Shown here piece after piece: positions 40,105 through 49,419 of a DNA stretch of 64,000 nt (position 1 is its first letter; every line of letters starts with the position of its first letter). The position numbers and the translations under genes are program-made. The notes below the pieces were generated by a model that saw only the letters and a list, made by a program, of their open reading frames with translations, was not told the DNA's origin and did not search any database. The stretch is from NCBI RefSeq assembly GCF_026339955.1, contig NZ_JAPEPW010000001.1:6283001-6347000 (forward strand). Reading direction: 5' to 3'. The stretch comes from Streptomyces sp. NBC_01549 (GTDB lineage: Bacteria > Actinomycetota > Actinomycetes > Streptomycetales > Streptomycetaceae).

Positions 40105-41295
40105 TCAGCGGACGGCGATGACCGACGAGCCGTGTCCGAACAGCCCCTGGTTCGCCGTGATTCCCACGCGCGCGCTCGCGACCTGCCGGTCACCCGCGTC
40201 TCCGCGCAGCTGCCATGTCAGCTCGCACACCTGGGCTATGGCCTGCGCCGGAACGGCCTCTCCGAAGGAGGCCAGTCCGCCGCTGACGTTCACCGGTATG
40301 CGCCCGCCCAGCGTCGTGGCACCCTCCCGCAGTAGCTTGGCGGCCTCGCCCTCCCCGCACAGCCCCAGATCCTCGTACCACTGCAGTTCCAGGGCTGTGG
40401 ACAGGTCGTACACCTCGGCGAGCGAGAGGTCCTCGGGACCGATGCCCGCTTCCTCGTACGCCGCCCGAGCGATCGAGGCCCGGAAGGTGCCGACCGCGGG
40501 CTCCACCGCGACAGCGGAGTCCGTGGCGATGTCCGGGAGATCGAGCACGGTGTTGGGGTAGCGCGGTGTCACCGTCGACACCGCTCGGATCCGTACGGGG
40601 TCCGCCGTCCCGTGCCGTCGCGCGAAGTCCATGCTCGACAGCACGAGGGCGGCGCCCCCGTCGGAGGTCGCGCAGATGTCGAGCAGCCGCAACGGGTCGG
40701 CGACGACGGCGGAACCCGCCACATCCTCGGCGGTGACCCTCTTGCGGTACCGCGCGTTCGGATTCAACGCCCCCAGGGCGGCGTTCTTCACCTTGACCTG
40801 CGCGAAGTCCTCCAAGGTGTCCCCGTGCACGGCCATCCGCCGCCTCGCGTACAGCCCGAAGTACGTCGGATTCGTCGCTCCGAGGACCCGGAACCGCAGC
40901 CAGTCGGGATCGTCCGGCCTGTCTCCGCCCGCCGGGCGGAAGAATCCCTTGGGCGCCGCGTCGGCACCGACCACGAGGACCACGTCCGCGAGGCCCGAAA
41001 GGATCTGTGCCCGCGCCGTGTTGACAGCTTGCGCCCCCGACGCGCACGCGGCGTACACACTCGTGACCCGCGCTCCCTGCCAGCCGAGCGCCTTCGCGAA
41101 CGTCGCTCCCGCCACGTACCCCGGATAGCCGGCGCGGACGGTGTCCGCGCCCACGATCGAGCCGACGTCCCGCCAGTCGATCCCCGCGTCGGCCAGCGCC
41201 GCGCGCGCCGCCGCGACCCCGTATTCGACGAAACCGCGCCCCCACTTGCCCCACGGGTGCATGCCCGCGCCGAGCACCGCCACCTCATCGCTCAT
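40105..41295 (-). CDS. thiolase-fold lipid-transfer protein (acetyl-CoA acyltransferase-like)
   Basis: 396 residues from ATG 41295 with GTGAGGG upstream. Thiolase superfamily: candidate nucleophile Cys84 in YAACASGAQA, then VNVSGGLASFGE and a C-terminal GLFGHGSS. These features fit the SCP2/Ltp-type branch that works with a DUF35 partner, for example as a retro-aldolase in side-chain breakdown of sterol-like or branched acyl-CoA. The DUF35 gene lies 28 bases upstream on the same strand, so the two proteins probably form a complex. Confidence 0.75.
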   Translation of the reverse strand: MSDEVAVLGAGMHPWGKWGRGFVEYGVAAARAALADAGIDWRDVGSIVGADTVRAGYPGYVAGATFAKALGWQGARVTSVYAACASGAQAVNTARAQILSGLADVVLVVGADAAPKGFFRPAGGDRPDDPDWLRFRVLGATNPTYFGLYARRRMAVHGDTLEDFAQVKVKNAALGALNPNARYRKRVTAEDVAGSAVVADPLRLLDICATSDGGAALVLSSMDFARRHGTADPVRIRAVSTVTPRYPNTVLDLPDIATDSAVAVEPAVGTFRASIARAAYEEAGIGPEDLSLAEVYDLSTALELQWYEDLGLCGEGEAAKLLREGATTLGGRIPVNVSGGLASFGEAVPAQAIAQVCELTWQLRGDAGDRQVASARVGITANQGLFGHGSSVIAVR

Positions 41296-41323
41296 GCCCT
41301 CACCCCCGTCCGCCACATGCCCT

Positions 41324-41770
41324 TCATGCCGTCACCCCCGTCGGCCGCCAGTGCCACGTCGTCCAGGTCGTCTCCTCGTCCTCGTTCAGGACGCCGGGGA
41401 CGACCTCCACCTCCATGCCCACCGCCAGGTCGGAGACGGTGATTCCGGGAACCGTCTGTCCGAGTACGACGATCCGCTCGGATTCCAGCTCCACAGCGAT
41501 CAACGCATAGGGTTCCCACGAGAGTTCCGTATCGGTCACATACGGTGACGGAGGCCGGTACCGGCTGTCGGTGTACGACCAGACGCAACCGCGTCGGGAC
41601 AGCGGCATCTCGGTCAGCTCGCCGCCCCGGCACCCCGGATTTCGGCAGAAGGCGTCCTCGCGGGGGAAGAAGACCGAGGTGCACGCGGAGCAGCGCGTGC
41701 CGAGGAGATGGAAGTCGTCCCCGTCCCCGGCGAACCATCCGGTGACCACAGGTGTGCGTGTACGCGACAA
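41324..41770 (-). CDS. DUF35 OB-fold / zinc-ribbon acyl-CoA-associated protein
   Basis: 148 residues if it starts at TTG 41770, right after GGAGGGG; no ATG or GTG with a good ribosome site exists, and the long upstream frame reads through a regulatory palindrome. Zinc-ribbon cysteines at 27, 30, 42 and 47 (CSACTSVFFPREDAFCRNPGC), then an OB fold (WSYTDSRYRP ... YALIAVELES). Such proteins bind acyl-CoA and dock on thiolase-fold partners, here the downstream gene. A GTG at 41749 is an alternative start. Confidence 0.75.
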   Translation of the reverse strand: MSRTRTPVVTGWFAGDGDDFHLLGTRCSACTSVFFPREDAFCRNPGCRGGELTEMPLSRRGCVWSYTDSRYRPPSPYVTDTELSWEPYALIAVELESERIVVLGQTVPGITVSDLAVGMEVEVVPGVLNEDEETTWTTWHWRPTGVTA

Positions 41771-41790
41771 GACCCCTCCACGGCAGTGGA

Positions 41791-41807
41791 TCTGACGGAA
41801 CGTCAGA
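41791..41807. promoter_or_regulatory. TetR-like operator palindrome
   Basis: TCTGACG-GAA-CGTCAGA is a perfect 7+7 palindrome with a three-base centre, 20 bases upstream of the DUF35 start. TGACGnnnCGTCA sites are typical of TetR-family repressors of acyl-CoA catabolism. A second small dyad (TCCAC-GGCA-GTGGA) lies at 41777-41790. No TetR gene is in this window. Confidence 0.55.
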
Positions 41808-41885
41808 AGTGTGCCACGGGCACCGGGAAATGGGCAGCGCGACGGGGAGAACCATGCAGGCCTAGTGGGCGTCGGAGTATCGGGA

Positions 41886-41924
41886 GGTACGGCCGGGGCC
41901 CACGGGGGTGGTTCCGGCCGTACC
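41886..41924. repeat. 11-bp inverted repeat between divergent genes
   Basis: GGTACGGCCGG (41886-41896) pairs perfectly with CCGGCCGTACC (41914-41924) around a 17-base loop. It lies between the divergent DUF35 and dipeptidase genes, where a terminator is not expected. Confidence 0.6.
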
Positions 41925-42037
41925 CCCCAGGCCGGCTCTGGGCGCCCTTGAGCAGTCCCGGAGTTTCTCACTCGATGGTGTCCGACCGTATGCGATCCCT
42001 TCCCCGACGGACCCCGCGCCTGATAGATGCAAGGGAC

Positions 42038-42847
42038 ATGACACGACTCTCCACCGCCGTGCGCGGTCTGGTGACCACGCTCGCCGCCTTACTGGCCGTG
42101 ACCGCCGCCTCCGCCACCGCCCGGGCGACACCCGAGCCGAAGGCTCCCGAGGACTTCGTGGCCCTGAGATCCGTGGACCCGACGATCATCCAGGAGATGC
42201 GCTACTTCACGCCGCACAACTTCGTGGGCGAGCGCATCGACGGCTACCAGCAGCCGATCTGCATCCTCACCCGGCCCGCCGCCGAGGCCCTCCACAAGGC
42301 TCAGGTGACACTGCTGCACCAGGGCTACACCCTCAAGGTGTACGACTGTTACCGGCCGCAGCGCGCCGTCGACCACTTCGTGCGCTGGGCCGAGGACCTC
42401 GACGACCAGGCGATGAAGCCCGAGTTCTATCCGCAGGTCGACAAGACCCGGCTGTTCGAGGACGGTTACATCGCGGAGAAATCCGGGCACAGCCGCGGCT
42501 CGACGATGGACCTCACGATCGTGCGGCTCCCGGCGAAGCCGACCCGACCGTACGTCCCCGGAGAACCCCTCGTGCCCTGCTACGGGCCCAAGGCCGAGCG
42601 CTTCCCTGACAACTCCGTGGACATGGGCACCGGCTTCGACTGCTTCGACACCCTCGCCCACACGCTGGACCCACGCGTCCAGGGCGTGCAGCGAGCCAAC
42701 CGGTTGCTCCTGAAGAGCACGCTCGAAGACCTCGGATTCGTCAACCTCGCCGAGGAGTGGTGGCACTACACGTACAAGCCCGAGCCCCACCCCGACACGT
42801 ACTTCGACTTCCCCGTGTCCAAGAAGTCACTGACTTCGTCCCCCTGA
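42038..42847 (+). CDS. secreted VanX-like D-alanyl-D-alanine dipeptidase (peptidase M15D)
   Basis: 269 residues from ATG 42038 with AAGG upstream; longer upstream frames are spurious. A signal peptide (hydrophobic 10-25, cleavage probably after ARA at 28-30). Zinc site: H151 and D158 in SGHSRGSTMDL, E240 and H243 in EEWWHY; Arg106 in DCYRPQRAV matches the substrate-binding Arg of VanX. It should hydrolyse D-Ala-D-Ala outside the cell in peptidoglycan turnover. No vanHA genes are nearby, so vancomycin resistance is not implied. Confidence 0.85.
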   Translation: MTRLSTAVRGLVTTLAALLAVTAASATARATPEPKAPEDFVALRSVDPTIIQEMRYFTPHNFVGERIDGYQQPICILTRPAAEALHKAQVTLLHQGYTLKVYDCYRPQRAVDHFVRWAEDLDDQAMKPEFYPQVDKTRLFEDGYIAEKSGHSRGSTMDLTIVRLPAKPTRPYVPGEPLVPCYGPKAERFPDNSVDMGTGFDCFDTLAHTLDPRVQGVQRANRLLLKSTLEDLGFVNLAEEWWHYTYKPEPHPDTYFDFPVSKKSLTSSP

Positions 42848-42855
42848 GCCGGGTC

Positions 42856-42883
42856 GGTCCGCCCCGTGACGGCGGGGCGGACC
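42856..42883 (+). terminator. hairpin terminator after the dipeptidase gene
   Basis: GGTCCGCCCCG and CGGGGCGGACC form a perfect 11-bp stem with a six-base loop, nine bases past the stop. Confidence 0.65.
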
Positions 42884-42962
42884 CGCATCGCAAGACGCAC
42901 ATGGAGAGGCGCCCGGACCCGCACCTCATGAGCCACCCGAAGACGAGCCCGGAGTGATCGGC

Positions 42963-42968
42963 TACAGT
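42963..42968 (+). promoter_or_regulatory. -10 element of a leaderless promoter (NUDIX gene)
   Basis: TACAGT, seven bases before the GTG at 42976, with no ribosome site between. This spacing puts the transcript start on the start codon. Confidence 0.45.
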
Positions 42969-42975
42969 CCGCGGC

Positions 42976-43509
42976 GTGTCCGCAACCCCGCACCCACCCG
43001 CCGACTTCGCGCCGGACTCGCACTGTTCGAGCTGCGGAGCACCCTACGGAGAGGGCAACTCCGGATGGCCCCGCACCTGCGCCGTCTGCGGCAGCGTGGC
43101 CTACCGCAATCCGCTGCCGGTCGCGGTGGCCCTGCAGCCCGTCTACGACGACAGGGGCACCGCCCTGGTCGTCATCACCCGGACCATCGCCCCCGCGCGC
43201 GGGGGCATCGCGCTGCCCGGAGGGTTCATCGACCACCGAGAAGACTGGCGGCACGCCGTCGCCAGGGAACTCAAGGAGGAGACGGGAATCGACGTGGCGA
43301 GCCGCGAGGTCCGGCTCGCCGACGCGATGAGCTCTCCCGCCGGTCACCTGCTCCTCTTCGGGCTCCTCCCGGAGCGCCCGGCCGCCGAACTGCCGCCGTC
43401 CGCCGCCACGGACGAGACGGAGGGCTGGCATCTGTTGCGCCGGCCCGCCGAGCTCGCCTTCCCGCTGCACACCCTGGCCGCGCGGGCATGGTTCGAGGGA
43501 CGGTACTGA
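42976..43509 (+). CDS. NUDIX hydrolase with N-terminal zinc ribbon
   Basis: 177 residues from GTG 42976. Zinc-ribbon cysteines at 17, 20, 35 and 38. The NUDIX box (82-104) is complete: G-x5-E-x7-R-E-L-x-E-E-x-G-I. A zinc ribbon before a NUDIX domain is found in NADH pyrophosphatase-like (NudC-type) and related enzymes; this protein is shorter and lacks the NudC SQPWPFPxS motif, so the nucleotide substrate is unknown. Confidence 0.82.
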   Translation: MSATPHPPADFAPDSHCSSCGAPYGEGNSGWPRTCAVCGSVAYRNPLPVAVALQPVYDDRGTALVVITRTIAPARGGIALPGGFIDHREDWRHAVARELKEETGIDVASREVRLADAMSSPAGHLLLFGLLPERPAAELPPSAATDETEGWHLLRRPAELAFPLHTLAARAWFEGRY

Positions 43510-43537
43510 GGGGACCGCACGGGGTGCTCACAGGCCG

Positions 43538-45913
43538 TTACCGCGCCCCGAGGCCCCGCACCCGGACCAGACGCTCCGGCTCGCTCGGTCCGCCCTCCCC
43601 GTCCCGCCGGACCACCACGCGCTGCCCCTCCCAGCGCGTCACATAGCGTTCGAGTTCGGGCTCGTCCCAGCCGTCGCCGAGGTCCGGCACAGCGAGCCCG
43701 CCCCCGACCCGCCCGCGCGCCGGAGCCCACGCCTCCAGCTCCAGGCCGCCGTCGTCGCCCCGAACGGGAACGACGGCACCCGCGCGCGCCAGCACCGGAA
43801 TCCGTGACAAAGGGGCGTCGAGCAAGACCTGGGCCGGCCCCTCGTACACCTCCTCCGTGACCGTGTCGTACCAACGCCCCCGAGGCAGCTGCACCGCACG
43901 ACGGTCGGCCCCGTGGTCCAACACCGGTGCCACCAGGAGGCAGTCACCGAGCATGAAGGCGTCCTCGCAGTCCCTGAGCGACCGGTCCTCGGGCGCCGCC
44001 CACCACAGGGGCCGCACATAGGGTGCGCCGGTGCGGCGGGCCAGCTGTGCCAGCGTCATGAAGTACGGGAGCAGCCGCCGCCGCTCGACGAGAGCCGCGC
44101 GCGCGTGCTCCAGCACGTCGTCACCGAACTCCCAGGGCTCCCGGCGCCCAGCCCGCAGACTCGCGTGCGTGCGGAACAGCGGCAGATACGCGCCGAGCTG
44201 GAACCACCGCAGGTACAGCTCGGGCGAAGGGCTGCCGTCGAAACCCCCCACGTCGGGACCCGAGTACGGCACCCCGCACAGCCCGAGCCCCATCACCAGC
44301 GACAGCGAGGCACGCAGCCCGGGCCAGCCGGTGGCCACGTCTCCGGACCAGGTCCCTCCGTAGCGTTGCATTCCGGCCCACCCGGAGCGCGAGAAGAGGA
44401 ACGGCCGCTCCTGGGGATCCAGCTCGCGCAGGCCCTCGTACGCGGCCCGAGCCATGCCCAGTGCGTACACGTTGTGCGCCTCGCGATGGTCACCGTCGCG
44501 TCCATCCAGGGAGTGCCGAGCCGATCTCGGCAGCGTCGACTCCCCGAACGCCGTGAACGACGTCGGCTCGTTCATGTCGTGCCAGAAGCCCGCGAACCCC
44601 TGCGCCAGCCGCTCCTCGTAGAGGCCGCCCCACCACTGCCGCACGCGCGCGTGCGTGAAGTCCGGATAGACCGACTCCCCGGGCCACGCGACACCCCGCA
44701 CCAGTCGGCCCGAGGCATCCTCTACGAAGGCGTCCTCGGCGACGCCGCTGTCGTACACCGCGTTGCCCGGCTCGGCCTTGACCGCCGGGTCGACGATCGA
44801 CACCAGCCGGATGCCGTCGCGGCGCAGTTCCTCGGCGAGCGCCGGCAGCTTCGGAAAGCGCTCCCGGTCCACCGTGAACACCTGGTGCGCGTCGTAGTGA
44901 TCGATGTCCAGGTGGACCGCGTCGAGCGGCAGGCCGCGCTCCTGATAGCCCGCGACGATCCGCCGCACCTCCTGCTCGCTGCCGAAGCCCCAGCGCGCGT
45001 GATGGTGCCCCAGGGCCCACGCGGGCGGCAGCGCGGGCGCCCCCGTGAGCGAGACCCAGGCGTGCAGCACACGCGCGGGGGTGCCCACCATCACCCAACA
45101 GCGCAGCGGGCCGCCGTCCATCCGCAGCTCGCACGTCCCGGCCCGGTCGTGCCCAGACCCCGCGCCCTCCTCTCCCTCGCGCAGGCTCACCGTGCCGTCC
45201 CAGGAGGTGTCGTGGAACACGAGATGGGTGCCCGCATCGGAGACCACCATCTGCACGGGCATCGTGATGTACAGCGGATCGTCGCCCGGTGCGAAGGGGT
45301 GCCCGGGATCCGTGTTCCACAGCCGGTACGCACCGTCGCGCAGCCTGGGACCGGCCGCACGCCCGCCCAGGCCGAAGAACCGTGCGTCGGCGGCGACTTC
45401 GGAGCGCTGCATCCAGCGCGCCGCGCCCCCGTCGACCGGTTCCCACCAACGGGGTGGCAGATCACGGCGCAGGATCACACCACCGGGGGTCCGCACCTCG
45501 ACGGCACCGTGCCGGGAGACGACGACCGTCACCCGTTCGGCGACCACCCGCCAGCCGCCGTCCTTGTCGGGCTCCAGGACGGCGCGCGGGTCCGGCTCCG
45601 GGCAGCGGCCCGCGAGCGCGTACGACGGCTCAGGACCGGCCCCGTCCCAGCCCCAGAACACCGCCCCGCTCACCGCGACCGTGATCTTCAACTCGGACCG
45701 CGTGAACCGGACGACCCCACCCCCGGGCCCCGGCTCCACCCCCTGCACCAGGCCCGGCACCCGCGCGCGCTCGGCCCCCCGGCGCGGCAGCCCGGCGGCG
45801 TCGGCACGCCACCTTCGCCATCCGGCCCGCACGGTGAGCAACCCCTGGGCCGCCCCCGTCGAACCGACCGTCTTCACCGAACGCACCAGGTCACGACCGT
45901 CCATGCTGCTCAC
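43538..45913 (-). CDS. glycoside hydrolase family 31, alpha-glucosidase
   Basis: 791 residues from GTG 45913 (an ATG three codons later is possible). GH31 nucleophile Asp446 in FWHDMNEPTSF, general acid Asp525 in GTWSGDVATGW, and the conserved HLDIDHYDAHQVFTVD, RSGWAGMQRYGG and DVGGFDG segments. No signal peptide, so it is probably cytoplasmic and releases glucose from alpha-linked oligosaccharides. It is a single gene, tail-to-tail with the NUDIX gene and divergent from acetoacetyl-CoA synthetase. Confidence 0.87.
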   Translation of the reverse strand: MSSMDGRDLVRSVKTVGSTGAAQGLLTVRAGWRRWRADAAGLPRRGAERARVPGLVQGVEPGPGGGVVRFTRSELKITVAVSGAVFWGWDGAGPEPSYALAGRCPEPDPRAVLEPDKDGGWRVVAERVTVVVSRHGAVEVRTPGGVILRRDLPPRWWEPVDGGAARWMQRSEVAADARFFGLGGRAAGPRLRDGAYRLWNTDPGHPFAPGDDPLYITMPVQMVVSDAGTHLVFHDTSWDGTVSLREGEEGAGSGHDRAGTCELRMDGGPLRCWVMVGTPARVLHAWVSLTGAPALPPAWALGHHHARWGFGSEQEVRRIVAGYQERGLPLDAVHLDIDHYDAHQVFTVDRERFPKLPALAEELRRDGIRLVSIVDPAVKAEPGNAVYDSGVAEDAFVEDASGRLVRGVAWPGESVYPDFTHARVRQWWGGLYEERLAQGFAGFWHDMNEPTSFTAFGESTLPRSARHSLDGRDGDHREAHNVYALGMARAAYEGLRELDPQERPFLFSRSGWAGMQRYGGTWSGDVATGWPGLRASLSLVMGLGLCGVPYSGPDVGGFDGSPSPELYLRWFQLGAYLPLFRTHASLRAGRREPWEFGDDVLEHARAALVERRRLLPYFMTLAQLARRTGAPYVRPLWWAAPEDRSLRDCEDAFMLGDCLLVAPVLDHGADRRAVQLPRGRWYDTVTEEVYEGPAQVLLDAPLSRIPVLARAGAVVPVRGDDGGLELEAWAPARGRVGGGLAVPDLGDGWDEPELERYVTRWEGQRVVVRRDGEGGPSEPERLVRVRGLGAR

Positions 45914-46108
45914 CCTGCCATTGCCTGCGCCAAATGAGTGAGCCGTTCAACTGCCGTTCACCCGTGGTGGGGGCACATCTTCACGCGGACGACCATCTAC
46001 GGCACACCCTGGTGCGGAAGTCGATCACATGGCATCGTCCGTGTCAGCCGCGTGACGCGCACACCCCAGCTCGTGCGCGACCGACGCCCACAGTCCGGGA
46101 GCAGCCGC

Positions 46109-48076
46109 ATGTCCACCGCGAACCCCTCAGCGCTCTGGCAGCCCGACCCAGAGCGCATCGCCCAGGCGCAGGTCACGAAGTTCCAGGCCTGGGCGGCCGA
46201 GCACCACGGAGCCCCGTCCGACGGCGGCTACCCGGCGTTGCACAGCTGGTCGGTACGGGAACTGGACGCGTTCTGGAAGGCCGTCACCGAGTGGTTCGAC
46301 GTACGGTTTTCGACCCCCTACGCGCGCGTGCTCGGCGACCGCTCGATGCCCGGCGCCGAGTGGTTTCCCGGGGCGACCCTGAACTACGCCGAGCACGCCC
46401 TGCGCGCGGCCGAGACCCGCACGGACGAACCGGCGCTCCTCTACGTCGACGAGACCCATGAGGCGACCCCGGTGAGCTGGTCCGAGCTGCGCCGCCAGGT
46501 CGGCTCCCTGGCCGCCGAGCTGCGCGCCCTCGGAGTACGCCCGGGAGACCGCGTCAGCGGCTATCTCCCGAACATTCCGCAGGCCGTGGCCGCCCTGCTC
46601 GCCACGGCCGCCGTGGGGGCCGTGTGGACGTCCTGCGCCCCCGATTTCGGCGCGCGCAGTGTCCTCGACCGCTTCCAGCAGGTCGAACCCGTCGTGCTCT
46701 TCACGGTCGACGGCTACCGCTATGGCGGCAAGGAGCACGACCGCCGGGACGTGGTCGCCGAGCTGCGCCGCGAACTGCCGACCCTGCGTGCCGTCGTCCA
46801 CATCCCGATGCTCGGCACCGAAGCCCCCGAAGGCGCCCTGGACTGGTCCGAGCTGACCTCGGCGGACGTGGCGCCCGTCTTCGAGCAGGTCCCCTTCGAC
46901 CACCCTCTGTGGGTGCTGTACTCCTCCGGTACGACCGGCCTCCCCAAGGCCATCGTCCAGTCCCAGGGAGGCATCCTCGTCGAGCACCTCAAGCAACTGG
47001 GCCTGCACTGCGACCTCGGTCCCGAGGACCGCTTCTTCTGGTACACGTCCACCGGCTGGATGATGTGGAACTTCCTCGTCTCCGGCCTGCTCACGGGCGC
47101 CACGATCGTCCTCTACGACGGCAGCCCCGGCTACCCGGACACGGCCGCCCAGTGGCGGATCGCCGAACGCACGGGAGCGACCCTCTTCGGCACGTCCGCC
47201 GCGTATGTGATGGCTTGCCGCAAGGCGGGTGTCCACCCCTCCCGGGACTTCGACCTCACGCGCGTGCAGTGTGTCGCGACGACCGGCTCGCCCCTGCCGC
47301 CGGACGGCTTCCGCTGGCTGCACGACGAGGTCCGCGACGACCTGTGGATCGCCTCCGTCAGCGGTGGCACGGACGTGTGCTCCTGCTTCGCGGGAGCGGT
47401 TCCGACGCTCCCGGTGTACATCGGGGAACTCCAGGCCCCCGGCCTCGGCACCGACCTCCAGTCCTGGGACCCCGGCGGCAAGCCCCTGACCGACGAGGTC
47501 GGTGAGCTGGTGGTCACCAACCCGATGCCGTCCATGCCCATCCGTTTCTGGAACGATCCCGACGGCAGCCGCTACCACGACAGCTACTTCGACACGTATC
47601 CCGGCGTCTGGCGCCACGGTGACTGGGTCACCGTCACCTCGCGTGGTTCCGTCGTCATCCACGGTCGCTCGGACTCGACGCTCAACCGCCAGGGGGTGCG
47701 CATGGGGTCGGCCGACATCTACGAAGCCGTCGAACGCCTCCCCGAGATCAAGGAGTCGCTCGTCATCGGCATCGAACAGCCCGACGGCGGCTACTGGATG
47801 CCCCTCTTCGTCCACCTCGCCCCCGGAGCCGCGCTCGACGAGGCCCTTCTGAACCGCATCAAGCAGACCATCCGCGAACAGCTCTCCCCGCGTCACGTTC
47901 CCGACGAGGTCATCGAGGTCCCCGGCGTCCCGCACACCCTCACGGGCAAACGCATCGAGGTCCCCGTCAAGCGCCTTCTCCAGGGAGCCCCTTTGGAGAA
48001 GGCGGTCAACGTCAGCTCCGTGGACAACGTCGAGCTGCTGCACTTCTACGAAGAGCTGGCTCGCAAGCGCGGCTGA
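46109..48076 (+). CDS. aacS: acetoacetyl-CoA synthetase
   Basis: 655 residues from ATG 46109 with GGGAG eight bases upstream; 57 upstream codons in the open frame are noncoding in character. AMP-forming acyl-CoA ligase: YSSGTTGLPKAIVQSQGG phosphate loop, TSTGWMMWNFLVSG, HGRSDSTLNRQGVRMG and C-terminal LTGKRIEVPVK with the adenylating Lys. The LWQPDPERI N-terminus and ISGGTDV-like SVSGGTDVCSCF segment are typical of acetoacetate-specific enzymes. It activates acetoacetate to acetoacetyl-CoA for lipid or poly-hydroxybutyrate use. Its stop abuts that of the MocR gene with no gap. Confidence 0.88.
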   Translation: MSTANPSALWQPDPERIAQAQVTKFQAWAAEHHGAPSDGGYPALHSWSVRELDAFWKAVTEWFDVRFSTPYARVLGDRSMPGAEWFPGATLNYAEHALRAAETRTDEPALLYVDETHEATPVSWSELRRQVGSLAAELRALGVRPGDRVSGYLPNIPQAVAALLATAAVGAVWTSCAPDFGARSVLDRFQQVEPVVLFTVDGYRYGGKEHDRRDVVAELRRELPTLRAVVHIPMLGTEAPEGALDWSELTSADVAPVFEQVPFDHPLWVLYSSGTTGLPKAIVQSQGGILVEHLKQLGLHCDLGPEDRFFWYTSTGWMMWNFLVSGLLTGATIVLYDGSPGYPDTAAQWRIAERTGATLFGTSAAYVMACRKAGVHPSRDFDLTRVQCVATTGSPLPPDGFRWLHDEVRDDLWIASVSGGTDVCSCFAGAVPTLPVYIGELQAPGLGTDLQSWDPGGKPLTDEVGELVVTNPMPSMPIRFWNDPDGSRYHDSYFDTYPGVWRHGDWVTVTSRGSVVIHGRSDSTLNRQGVRMGSADIYEAVERLPEIKESLVIGIEQPDGGYWMPLFVHLAPGAALDEALLNRIKQTIREQLSPRHVPDEVIEVPGVPHTLTGKRIEVPVKRLLQGAPLEKAVNVSSVDNVELLHFYEELARKRG

Positions 48077-49396
48077 TCAACCTCCGTAGGTGGCCTCGGA
48101 CTCACCGAGCACGACAGCGAAGTCCGAGGCCAGGCGCACCGCGTCGGTGGGTTCGAGTTCCGCGACCGAGATCCGTACACCGGGCGGGGAAGCGAGCCTG
48201 AACCGCGCACCCGCAGCGACCCACCACCCGTGGGACCGCAGCCCATTGACGACGGCCGACTCGTCCCGCACCGGTACCCAGACATTCATTCCGCTCACGG
48301 AATGAGCCTCGATGCCACGCTCCGCGAACTCGTGGAGCAGTGTGTTCCGCCGCAGCGCGTACGTTTCTTCGGCGCGCGCGACCAACGCGCGTGTGTCGTC
48401 GTCCGTCATCAGCCCGTACACCGTCTCCTGGAGGAGGTGGCTGACCCAGCCGGAGGTGAGCAGCATCCGGCCGTCGTGCCGGGCCAGCGTGATCGGATCG
48501 CAAGCCGCCGCCGCCCACCGCAGGTCCGTCCCCAGGAACTTGCTCACGGTCCGTACGTGCACCCAGCGCGTCAGACCGCCCGCGGCCAACGTGTGAAGAG
48601 GCGCATCGGCGACGGCGGACGCATGGTCGTTCTCCACCACCAGCACATCGGGCTCTTCCCGGAGTGCGGCGACCAGAGCGTCCCGGCGCTCCGCCGAGAA
48701 GCGACCGCCGTACGGATTCTGCCCCCGTGGACTGCACACCACCGCTCGTACGCCGGCCCGTAGCGCGTCTCGCAGGGCCTCGGGCCGCATCCCCTGGTCG
48801 TCCACCGCGACCGGGACCGTACGCAGCCCCAGAGCCGTGACCAGGTCCAGCAGATGGTGGTAGCCGGGGTCTTCCATGGCGACGGCGTCACCGGGGCGCA
48901 ACTCCACCGACAGCAGCCGCCCGATCAGATCGAGCGCGCCATGTGCGAAGGTCACGTGGTCCGTCGGCACACCGTCCGGTCCCAGCCAGTCGCGCACCGC
49001 GTCCTCCAACCGCGCCAGACGCGGAGTGCTGCGGTGCGACCGCGCGCCGGGGGAGAGCCGCGAGGGCGGTACCAGGCGCGGAAGCAGCCGCGGGTCAGGA
49101 TGGCCGCCCGCCAAGTCCCGTAGCCCGTCCGGCACTTTCGGGGGTCTCCGTGACGCCACCGCGGGAGCCGCGGCGACCACGGTCCCGCCCCGCCCGCGCG
49201 TCACGACGATCCCGCGCCGCCGCAGTTCCTTGTACGCCGTCGCGACCGTTCCCGGGCTCACCCCGAGTTGGTCGGCAAGCCCGCGCACCGGAGGCAGCGC
49301 CGCACCCGGCCCCAACGCGCCTTCGGCCACGCCTCGTTCGACGGACGAGGCAATTCCCTTGGCCGTCGTACCACCGATCCCATATTGTGTTGCCAC
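48077..49396 (-). CDS. MocR-type GntR / aminotransferase-fold regulator
   Basis: 439 residues from GTG 49396, with no ribosome site, probably leaderless. Residues about 12-75 form a GntR winged helix (LADQLGVSPGTVATAYKELRRRGI). Residues about 95-435 form a class I aminotransferase fold with HGALDLIGRLL, EDPGYHHLLDLV, SPRGQNPYGG and the PLP-binding Lys in VSKFLGTDLRW. Such proteins sense PLP-amino acid adducts. It is divergent from an MFS exporter, with a palindrome between, so the exporter is the likely target. Confidence 0.87.
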   Translation of the reverse strand: MATQYGIGGTTAKGIASSVERGVAEGALGPGAALPPVRGLADQLGVSPGTVATAYKELRRRGIVVTRGRGGTVVAAAPAVASRRPPKVPDGLRDLAGGHPDPRLLPRLVPPSRLSPGARSHRSTPRLARLEDAVRDWLGPDGVPTDHVTFAHGALDLIGRLLSVELRPGDAVAMEDPGYHHLLDLVTALGLRTVPVAVDDQGMRPEALRDALRAGVRAVVCSPRGQNPYGGRFSAERRDALVAALREEPDVLVVENDHASAVADAPLHTLAAGGLTRWVHVRTVSKFLGTDLRWAAAACDPITLARHDGRMLLTSGWVSHLLQETVYGLMTDDDTRALVARAEETYALRRNTLLHEFAERGIEAHSVSGMNVWVPVRDESAVVNGLRSHGWWVAAGARFRLASPPGVRISVAELEPTDAVRLASDFAVVLGESEATYGG

Positions 49397-49407
49397 ATTG
49401 CCAAGTA

Positions 49408-49419
49408 TGTATCAATACA
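49408..49419. promoter_or_regulatory. AT-rich palindrome between mocR and the MFS gene
   Basis: TGTAT-CA-ATACA in a markedly AT-rich stretch, 12 bases from the mocR start and 23 from the MFS start. It overlaps the candidate promoters of both genes and is the best candidate for the MocR binding site. Confidence 0.5.

Noticed and set aside
42038..42847. Vancomycin resistance cluster
   Set aside because: The gene is VanX-like but has a signal peptide and no vanH, vanA or vanRS neighbours, so general peptidoglycan turnover is more likely.
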